Source of the DNA: an uncultured Candidatus Pelagibacter sp.
GTDB lineage: Bacteria > Pseudomonadota > Alphaproteobacteria > Pelagibacterales > Pelagibacteraceae
Direction of reading: 5' to 3'
Length of the DNA stretch: 46,686 nucleotides
Assembly: GCA_905612495.1 (NCBI GenBank)
Contig: CAJQSF010000020.1
Coordinates: 1 to 46,686 of the forward strand
The notes beneath the pieces are model-generated. The model had not been told where the DNA came from, did no database searches, and was given only the letters and a program-made list of their open reading frames with translations. Below, piece after piece: positions 39,621 through 46,686 of the stretch; the stretch's first letter is position 1; the number at the start of each line of letters is the position of its first letter. Both the position numbers and the translations under genes were made by a program.

Positions 39621-41039
39621 ATGGAAAATAACCTAAGCATAGTCAAAGATACATTTAAGGAGCTTCCTAATAACATTGAAGCTGAGCAAGCTGTAATAGG
39701 ATCAATATTAGTTCAAAATGAAATTTTTGACGAGATAAATACTATTATTTCTAGTGTTAACTTTTATGACCCCATGCATCAGAGTATTTTTTCAGCAATT
39801 GAAAGTCTTATTTATAAGGGGATGCTTGCGAACCCCATCACCTTAAAAAATTATTTTGAAAATGAAAAAGATGAATTAAATGTTCCTGAATATTTAGTTA
39901 AAGTTACAAAATTTTCAACACCACCAAGACAAGCAATAGAATATTCAAGAATTATTTATGATATGTTTGTAAGAAGAGAGTTAATTAAAATATCTGAAAA
40001 TACAATTGATGCTGCAAAACTAAATGCTCTTGATGTTAATGGGCAAAATATAATTGAAAATTCAGAAAGATTACTGTTTGACCTTGCTGAAAAAGGATCT
40101 TTTAACTCTTCGCTAGTTAAATTTGATGAGGCAATGAAACAAACTATTGAGATGGCTTCAGCTGCCTACCAAAATGATGAGGGGATTGTTGGCGTGCCTA
40201 CTGGTTTAAGAGATTTAGATGATAGATTAGGTGGACTACATAATTCAGATTTAATTATTATTGCAGGAAGACCTTCTATGGGGAAAACTGCTTTAGCTAC
40301 AAATATAGCATTTCATGCAGCTCAAAAATTACAAGAAAGTGGTAAAAAGTCTGCAGTTGCTTTTTTCTCACTCGAGATGTCGTCAGAACAATTATCAACT
40401 AGAATTTTAGCAGAACAATCTAGAATTAAATCAAATGATATTAGAAGAGGAAGAATTTCTGATGAACAGTTTGACAAATTTATTGAAACGTCAAAAAATA
40501 TATCTGAACTTCCTTTATATATAGATGAGACACCTGCTATTAGTATTGCTGCGATGAGTAATAGGGCAAGACGTATTAAAAGATTGTTTGGTTTAGATTT
40601 AATTGTTGTAGATTATATCCAGTTAATGAGAGGATCAGGAAACAATAGAGATGGTAGAGTTCAGGAAATTTCTGAAATTACTCAAGGTCTTAAAGCAATG
40701 GCGAAAGAACTTAAGCTTCCTGTGATTGCCCTTTCACAGTTATCAAGAGCAGTAGAACAAAGAGATGATCATAAACCTCAGTTGTCTGATCTAAGAGAAT
40801 CTGGATCAATTGAACAAGATGCTGATGTTGTAATGTTTGTTTATAGAGAGGCTTATTATTTAGAGAGAAAGGAACCAAGACCAGCAACTGTTGAACATGC
40901 TGAATGGCAAGCTAAAATGAATGAAGTTTCAAATTTAGCCGAACTAATCATTGGAAAGCAACGACACGGCCCTACTGGTAATGTTATGGTGGAATTTGAA
41001 GCAATGTTTACTAAATTTAAAGATACTCAAATTAACTAA
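39621..41039 (+). CDS. dnaB: Replicative DNA helicase
   Basis: LPNNIEAEQAVIGSIL, IIIAGRPSMGKTALATNIA, FFSLEMSSEQLSTRIL, VVDYIQLMRG, LRESGSIEQDADVVMFVYR. Confidence 0.97.
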   Translation: MENNLSIVKDTFKELPNNIEAEQAVIGSILVQNEIFDEINTIISSVNFYDPMHQSIFSAIESLIYKGMLANPITLKNYFENEKDELNVPEYLVKVTKFSTPPRQAIEYSRIIYDMFVRRELIKISENTIDAAKLNALDVNGQNIIENSERLLFDLAEKGSFNSSLVKFDEAMKQTIEMASAAYQNDEGIVGVPTGLRDLDDRLGGLHNSDLIIIAGRPSMGKTALATNIAFHAAQKLQESGKKSAVAFFSLEMSSEQLSTRILAEQSRIKSNDIRRGRISDEQFDKFIETSKNISELPLYIDETPAISIAAMSNRARRIKRLFGLDLIVVDYIQLMRGSGNNRDGRVQEISEITQGLKAMAKELKLPVIALSQLSRAVEQRDDHKPQLSDLRESGSIEQDADVVMFVYREAYYLERKEPRPATVEHAEWQAKMNEVSNLAELIIGKQRHGPTGNVMVEFEAMFTKFKDTQIN

Positions 41040-41061
41040 TATCCAATATAAATAGTATTAA

Positions 41062-43446
41062 ATGCTATCTCATTTATATCAAAATACAGTTCTAAAGAAT
41101 CCTAAATCTATTTTTGTATTACTTTTAATTACACTATTAAGTTTTGGTTATTTTTCTAAAGATTTTAGATTAGATGCATCTTCTGACACTCTTTTAATTG
41201 AGGGAGATCCGGATCTTGAATATTTAAGAGAAGTTACAAAAAGATATGGTTCTAAAGAATTTCTAATTTTAACTTACACACCTAATGAGGGGATGGTGCA
41301 AGAATCTTCAATTAATAATTTATTGAGCTTAAAATACAAAATTCAAAGTTTAGATTGGGTTGATAATGTCGTTACATTGCTAGATGTACCTTTATTAGAT
41401 AACTCTGAAGCACCCCTTCAAGAAAGATTAGAAAGCTTTAAAACCTTAAAAGATGAGGATGTTGATAAAGAGAGAGGATTTCAAGAAATATTAAATAGCC
41501 CAATATTTAGAAATTTTGTAATTAGTGAAGATGGTAAAACAAGCGGTATCATTGTCTACATAAAAAAAAACGACCTTGATAATATTAAAAGCAAAACTAA
41601 AGAAGAAATAGAAGATTATAAAGATACTTTAAAAAAAAATAATCATGAAAATATTCTTCAGATTAGAGAAGTTATTGAGGATTATGAGGATATTGGAAAA
41701 ATATACCTAGGTGGTATCCCAATGATAGCTGATGATATGATGTCATTTATTAAAAGTGATATTGTAGTTTTTGGCTTAGGAGTGCTTTTATTCATTATAG
41801 CAACTCTTTGGTATGTTTTTAGAAAACTAATATGGATTATAATTCCAATTAGTAGTTGTTTTTTTTCAGTTTTAATCATGACTGGACTTCTAGGTCTTTT
41901 AGGATGGAAGGTTACTGTGATTTCCTCTAACTTTATTGCACTCATGTTAATCTTAACAATGGCAATGAATATTCATATGAGTACAAGATTTTTACAATTA
42001 AGAAGTGACTTTCCAATCTTAAGTAATTCTGAAATCATCTCTATGACCACTGAAAAAATGTTTTGGCCAATTATTTATACAGTATTAACAACAGTATGTG
42101 CTTTTTTATCTTTAGTATTTAGTGGAATTAAGCCAATTATCGATTTTGGATGGATGATGACTTTTGGATTAATTACATCTTTTATTATTACTTTCACCTT
42201 GTTACCTACTCTTTTAAATTTTGTTTCAAATAACATTGTAGAAATTAAAGAAGATAAAGGATCCAAAATTACTTCCTTTTTTGGCAAGATTTCTATCGAT
42301 AATAAAAAAACAATATTTGCACTAACGGGCTTAGTTATTATTTTAAGTATAATTGGTATAAGTCGTCTTCAGGTAGAAAATAGCTTTATAAATTATTTCA
42401 ATAAAAATACTGAAATATACAAAGGTATGAAGCTTATTGATGAAAAATTAGGTGGCACCACCTCTTTAGAGGTTATTTTAAAGTTTCCTAATAAAGAAAC
42501 CCCCGAATCTAATGAAGATGATGAGTTTGAAGATTGGGGAGATAGCGAAAGCGAAAATGATGAACAATATTGGTTTACTAAAGATAAGATAGATAAAATC
42601 AAAGCAGTTCATGATTATCTTGAAGGTTTAACGGCAGTAGGTAAGGTTTTATCTTTCAGCTCCATTATAGAGGTTGCCACACAATTGAATAATAATAAGC
42701 CTCTGGGAACACTAGAAATGGGTGTTCTTTACTCAAAAATTCCTGAAAATATAAAAATAGATGTTATTGATCCTTATATCTCAATAAAAGACAATGAGGC
42801 TAGAATTAGCTTAAGAATTATTGACTCACAAGATGGTTTGAGAAGAAATGATTTAATAAAGCAAATAAATTATGATCTAGAAAATAAACTAAAATTAAAT
42901 AAGGAAGAATTTAGACTTGCTGGTGTTCTAATTTTATTTAACAATTTACTTCAAAGTCTTTTTAAATCTCAAATACTTACGTTGGGTCTGGTAATGATTG
43001 GTATTTTTGCAATGTTTATGATTTTATTTAGAAATATAAAATTGTCCTTAATTGGAGTGGTGCCAAATTTTATTGCTGCTTTTTTTATTTTAGGAATTAT
43101 TGGATTGCTAGAAATACCTCTTGATATGATGACCATAACAATTGCCGCTATTACTATTGGTATAGCTGTAGATAATAGCATTCATTATATTTATAGGTTT
43201 AAAGAGGAGTTTTTAAAAATCAAAGATTACAACAAAACGCTAAAAATTTGTCATTCTACTGTCGGTGTTGCAATACTTAATACTTCAATCACTATTGTAT
43301 TTGGCTTTTCAATTCTTATTTTTTCAAAGTTTATACCAACGATTTATTTTGGAATGTTCACTGGCATAGCAATGTTGCTTGCTATGACCTCTGTATTAAC
43401 TCTACTTCCTTCTCTTATTTTAATAAGTAAACCTTTTGGAAAATAA
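41062..43446 (+). CDS. MMPL/RND family (predicted exporter) transporter
   Basis: 794 aa with two RND-type TM blocks (SDIVVFGLGVLLFIIATLWYVFRK..., MMTITIAAITIGIAVDNSIHYIYRFKEEF) and large periplasmic loops. Confidence 0.88.
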   Translation: MLSHLYQNTVLKNPKSIFVLLLITLLSFGYFSKDFRLDASSDTLLIEGDPDLEYLREVTKRYGSKEFLILTYTPNEGMVQESSINNLLSLKYKIQSLDWVDNVVTLLDVPLLDNSEAPLQERLESFKTLKDEDVDKERGFQEILNSPIFRNFVISEDGKTSGIIVYIKKNDLDNIKSKTKEEIEDYKDTLKKNNHENILQIREVIEDYEDIGKIYLGGIPMIADDMMSFIKSDIVVFGLGVLLFIIATLWYVFRKLIWIIIPISSCFFSVLIMTGLLGLLGWKVTVISSNFIALMLILTMAMNIHMSTRFLQLRSDFPILSNSEIISMTTEKMFWPIIYTVLTTVCAFLSLVFSGIKPIIDFGWMMTFGLITSFIITFTLLPTLLNFVSNNIVEIKEDKGSKITSFFGKISIDNKKTIFALTGLVIILSIIGISRLQVENSFINYFNKNTEIYKGMKLIDEKLGGTTSLEVILKFPNKETPESNEDDEFEDWGDSESENDEQYWFTKDKIDKIKAVHDYLEGLTAVGKVLSFSSIIEVATQLNNNKPLGTLEMGVLYSKIPENIKIDVIDPYISIKDNEARISLRIIDSQDGLRRNDLIKQINYDLENKLKLNKEEFRLAGVLILFNNLLQSLFKSQILTLGLVMIGIFAMFMILFRNIKLSLIGVVPNFIAAFFILGIIGLLEIPLDMMTITIAAITIGIAVDNSIHYIYRFKEEFLKIKDYNKTLKICHSTVGVAILNTSITIVFGFSILIFSKFIPTIYFGMFTGIAMLLAMTSVLTLLPSLILISKPFGK

Positions 43447-43454
43447 AAAGAAAT

Positions 43455-44000
43455 ATGATTGATGCTTTAAAAAATTTTTATGAAGCGATCTCAATTTTAG
43501 ATTTATTTTTTTTAATTGTTACATTTTTTTCTGTAATTAAATGTTATAGGAAAGGGTTTGTTTTAAGTTTACTTTCGGCTTCAAAGTGGCTTTTAGCTTA
43601 TGTGATAACTTTGGTTTTATTTCCAAAGATCAAGCCTTATTTTAAAGATATAATTGATAGTGAATACGTGCTTGATGTAACACTTGGGTTGACAATTTTT
43701 GTTTTGGTAATCTTTATAGTGTTAGTAGTAAATAAAGGAATTAGTAAAACCGTTAAGTTTGTTGGACTTGGAAGACTCGATTCTATTTTTGGTTTATTTT
43801 TTGGTTTTATTAGAAGTTATGTAATTTGTGTTTGTTTATTTTCAGCTGTAGATATTGTCTATAACTATAATAAATGGCCAGTTAATACTGACAAATCATA
43901 CACCTTCCCATACATAGAAAAAGGTAGTAATTATCTTGTAAAAGTATTTCCTAATGAAAAAAAGTATCAAGATTCTAAAGAAAAAATTGAAGAACTATAA
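43455..44000 (+). CDS. cvpA: CvpA family membrane protein
   Basis: ISILDLFFLIVTFFSVIKCYRKGFVLSLLSASKW... GLGRLDSIFGLFFGFIRSYVICVCLF; upstream of purF. Confidence 0.88.
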   Translation: MIDALKNFYEAISILDLFFLIVTFFSVIKCYRKGFVLSLLSASKWLLAYVITLVLFPKIKPYFKDIIDSEYVLDVTLGLTIFVLVIFIVLVVNKGISKTVKFVGLGRLDSIFGLFFGFIRSYVICVCLFSAVDIVYNYNKWPVNTDKSYTFPYIEKGSNYLVKVFPNEKKYQDSKEKIEEL

Positions 44001-45435
44001 TCCAAAACTTAAGGAAGAATGTGGTGTATTTGGCATAAGCAATAGTAATGATGCTGCTGCTCTAACTGCTTTAGGTCTTCATGCGCTTCAGCACAGAGGT
44101 CAAGAAGGGTGTGGAATTGTATCATTTGATGGAGAAAAATATCATTCAGAAAAAAGATTTGGTTTAGTCGGAGATAACTTCAATAAAGAGAAGGTATTAA
44201 AAAATTTACTAGGGAAGTATGCTATAGGACATAATAGATACAGCACCACGGGTGAAAATACTTTAAGAAATATTCAACCTTTTTTTGCAGATACTAATGC
44301 TGGTGGTATTGGTGTTGCGCATAATGGGAATTTAACTAATTCAGTTACACTTAGAAATAAGTTGGTTGAAGATGGTGCAATTTTTTATACGACATCAGAT
44401 ACCGAAACAATTGTCCAATTAATTGCAAAATCAAAAAGAAGCAAAACAGTCGATAAAGTTATTGATGCTATATTTCAAATTCAAGGAGGCTACGCATTGG
44501 TTATGCTTACACAAAACACATTAATAGGTGTTAGAGACCCACATGGAATACGACCCTTGATAATTGGCAAAATAAAAGACAGCTACGTTTTGGCTTCCGA
44601 AACATGTGCTCTAGATATCATAGGTGCTAAGTACGTAAGAGATGTAGAGAATGGCGAAATTGTTTTAATTGAAAATAATGAATTAAAAAGTTTTAAACCA
44701 TTCCCACCAAGAAAAGTTAGGCCTTGTGTTTTTGAATATATTTATTTTGCAAGACCAGATAGTCTGTTAGATGGAAAGTCAGCTTATGAGCATAGAAAAA
44801 ACCTAGGAATAGAACTTGCAAAAGAAAATAAAATTGACGCAGATATAATAGTCCCTGTACCAGACTCAGGAAATGCAGCAGCACTTGGATTTGCTCAACA
44901 CTTAGGAATTAATTTTGAATTAGGTTTAATTAGAAACCATTATGTTGGAAGAACTTTTATAGAACCCAGTCAAAAAATTAGAAGTTTGGGTGTTAAATTA
45001 AAATTAAACGCCAATCAGTCTACAATTAAAGATAAAAAAATTATTTTAATAGATGATTCTTTGGTTAGAGGAACAACTTCTCATAAAATTGTTAAAATGC
45101 TTTATGATGCTGGTGCAAAAGAAGTTCATGTTAAAATTGCTTGTCCAGAAATTAGATATCCAGATTTTTATGGTGTGGATACGCCAACTAAAAAAGAGCT
45201 TCTTGCGGCAAACAAAACAAATGAAGAAATTTGTGAATACATAGGTGCTCAATCTTTAGATTTTTTATCACTTGAGGGATTGTATAGGGCAATAGGATTT
45301 GAAAAACGTAATGACACGTACCCTCAATTGACAGATCATTATTTCACTGGAGATTATCCTGTAAAACCAATTGATACATTGGGCAATGATAAAATAACTC
45401 AACTATCATTATTAAGTACAGCTTCAGGAAATTAA
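43954..45435 (+). CDS. purF: Amidophosphoribosyltransferase
   Basis: EECGVFGISNSNDAAALTALGLHALQHRGQEGCGI, RHYVGRTFIEP-like RNHYVGRTFIEPSQKIR, IILIDDSLVRGTT. Confidence 0.97.
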   Translation: MKKSIKILKKKLKNYNPKLKEECGVFGISNSNDAAALTALGLHALQHRGQEGCGIVSFDGEKYHSEKRFGLVGDNFNKEKVLKNLLGKYAIGHNRYSTTGENTLRNIQPFFADTNAGGIGVAHNGNLTNSVTLRNKLVEDGAIFYTTSDTETIVQLIAKSKRSKTVDKVIDAIFQIQGGYALVMLTQNTLIGVRDPHGIRPLIIGKIKDSYVLASETCALDIIGAKYVRDVENGEIVLIENNELKSFKPFPPRKVRPCVFEYIYFARPDSLLDGKSAYEHRKNLGIELAKENKIDADIIVPVPDSGNAAALGFAQHLGINFELGLIRNHYVGRTFIEPSQKIRSLGVKLKLNANQSTIKDKKIILIDDSLVRGTTSHKIVKMLYDAGAKEVHVKIACPEIRYPDFYGVDTPTKKELLAANKTNEEICEYIGAQSLDFLSLEGLYRAIGFEKRNDTYPQLTDHYFTGDYPVKPIDTLGNDKITQLSLLSTASGN

Positions 45436-45436
45436 A

Positions 45437-45994
45437 ATGGGCACAGTAAAGTTTACTGAAATGAAGCATGGCACAAAAGATGACTACTTATTGTTAGATA
45501 AATATGAACAAGAATATATTAACGGAACTGCTAATCGGATAATAAAGTTTTTGAGTGGATTAAATTCAACTCTAGAAGGATATAAAATTACAAGACTTGA
45601 ACACTCTCTTCAAACAGCAACAAGAGCTTTAAATGATAAGGCTAGTGAAGAAATGATTGTAGCAGCACTATTACATGATATTGGCGATGAACTGGCTCCT
45701 TTAAATCACTCAGAGTACGCAGCATCAGTACTAAAACCTTTTGTAAGTGAAAAAACTCATTGGATAATTGAAAAACATGGAGAGTTTCAAATGTATTACT
45801 ATGCCCACCACTTAGGTGGCAACAGAAATCAAAGAGATAAATACAAAGATCATAAGTATTACGAGGATGCTTTAAACTTTTGTGAAAAATGGGATCAAGC
45901 ATCATTTGACCCAAATTTTAAAAGTCTAAAACTTAAAGATTTTGAACCATTAATTATAAATATTTTTTCTAGAAAACCTCATACTTCTTGGTAG
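45437..45994 (+). CDS. HD-domain protein, PhnZ/MIOX-like
   Basis: 185 aa; LEHSLQTATRA, AALLHDIGDELAPLNHSEYAASVL, IIEKHGEFQMYYY, CEKWDQASFDP. Confidence 0.8.
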   Translation: MGTVKFTEMKHGTKDDYLLLDKYEQEYINGTANRIIKFLSGLNSTLEGYKITRLEHSLQTATRALNDKASEEMIVAALLHDIGDELAPLNHSEYAASVLKPFVSEKTHWIIEKHGEFQMYYYAHHLGGNRNQRDKYKDHKYYEDALNFCEKWDQASFDPNFKSLKLKDFEPLIINIFSRKPHTSW

Positions 45995-46044
45995 TCACTA
46001 ATTAATGACTTTAAATTAGTCTTTATATCACTATATATAAATCA

Positions 46045-46686
46045 ATGATTACCGATAAAGAACAAATAATTAATTATTTTAACTCAGGAATTAGAAATAC
46101 CAAAGATTTTAAAATTGGTATTGAGCATGAAAAATTTTTATTTGATCAAAACAATAATAAAAGAGCTGATTACAAAATGGTCCTCAAAATGTTTAATGCA
46201 TTAAATGAATTTGGTTGGAAACCAATAATGGAAAAGCAAAATATCATTGGTCTACAAAAAGAAGGTAAAAATATAACACTTGAACCTGGTAACCAAATAG
46301 AATTATCAGGTGATACGTTAAATAATATCCATGAAGCCTGTGCTGAATCTCACGATTATCTATTTGAATTAAAACAAGTTACTAAAAAACTTGGTTTAAA
46401 GATTGTTAGTGCTGGTTTTGATCCAATTTCAACTCTAAATGAAGTGCCTAACAACCCCAAGCAAAGATATGAAATAATGACTAAAGATATGCCCAATGGT
46501 GGATCTCTAAGTCTAGATATGATGTATAGAACTTGTGGTACTCAATTAAACCTTGATTACAATTCAGAAGAAGATTTTATAAAAAAATTCAAAATAATCA
46601 ATTCACTTGTTCCAATATCAATTGCCTTATTTGCAAACTCTTCAATAGTTGAGAAAAGAAATAGTGGCTATATGTCTTATAGATCA
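46045..46686 (+). CDS. gshA: Glutamate-cysteine ligase, 3'-truncated by the window edge
   Basis: Translated by me, open to the end of the window: MITDKEQIINYFNSGIRNTKDFKIGIEHEKFLFDQ...ITLEPGNQIELSGDTLNNIHEACAESHDYLFELKQV; plant/alphaproteobacterial-type GCL. Confidence 0.88.
   Translation, partial: MITDKEQIINYFNSGIRNTKDFKIGIEHEKFLFDQNNNKRADYKMVLKMFNALNEFGWKPIMEKQNIIGLQKEGKNITLEPGNQIELSGDTLNNIHEACAESHDYLFELKQVTKKLGLKIVSAGFDPISTLNEVPNNPKQRYEIMTKDMPNGGSLSLDMMYRTCGTQLNLDYNSEEDFIKKFKIINSLVPISIALFANSSIVEKRNSGYMSYRS

Noticed and set aside
41682-43181. Minus-strand ORFs inside the MMPL transporter (41682..41945, 42075..42287, 42393..42602, 42969..43181)
   Set aside because: Antisense of hydrophobic TM coding sequence; expected artefacts in low-GC DNA.
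45046-45252. Two overlapping ORFs (45046..45252 minus, 45053..45244 plus) inside purF
   Set aside because: Out-of-frame or antisense readings of the conserved PurF PRTase region.
45997-46020. Inverted repeat ACTAATT...AATTAGT between the HD-protein gene and gshA
   Set aside because: 7-bp AT-rich arms with a 10-nt loop and only a short T stretch; too likely by chance to call a terminator.
1-46686. CRISPR arrays, tRNA/rRNA genes, integrases, transposases, toxin-antitoxin or defence genes
   Set aside because: None seen on either strand; intergenic spaces are too short and lack repeats or cloverleaf-like sequence.

Overview
This 46.7 kb window is AT-rich and very gene-dense. It looks like a chromosomal core segment of a streamlined alphaproteobacterium, probably Pelagibacterales/SAR11; that placement is inferred from protein character, synteny and compactness, not from a search. 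About 48 protein genes can be supported. The main blocks are: rpsD-trmJ-cimA-cysS-nadE-aroG(class II)-glmS-'glmU C-terminal domain' (minus strand); gph; the methylcitrate-cycle cluster prpD-prpB-prpC; a nitroreductase gene with nrdB-nrdA; a phosphomannomutase gene; a DMT transporter; DUF2155/NDUFA12 genes; a standalone protein resembling the C-terminus of B12-dependent ribonucleotide reductase; aspS-hdaA-DUF2066; purM-purN; ndk-pepA; lptF-lptG-lptD-surA-pdxA-rsmA; gmk-acpP-fabG-fabD; rpsF-rpsR-rplI-dnaB; an MMPL/RND transporter; cvpA-purF; an HD-domain protein; and a 3'-truncated gshA. I found no tRNA, rRNA, CRISPR array, prophage, transposon or obvious defence system. Most of the window is ordinary housekeeping DNA. 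The items most worth a second look are: (1) the orphan NrdJ-C-terminal-like protein next to a complete NrdAB; (2) a GlmU lacking its uridylyltransferase domain; (3) an HD protein that keeps a PhnZ/MIOX-like diiron ligand set but has different substrate-site residues; (4) a GAAC-N7-GAAC LexA-type site between nrdA and the phosphomannomutase gene; (5) a hairpin over the dnaB start region; (6) synteny breaks around dnaB and acpP; and (7) a small membrane micro-ORF. I do not see strong evidence for a large undescribed multi-gene system.
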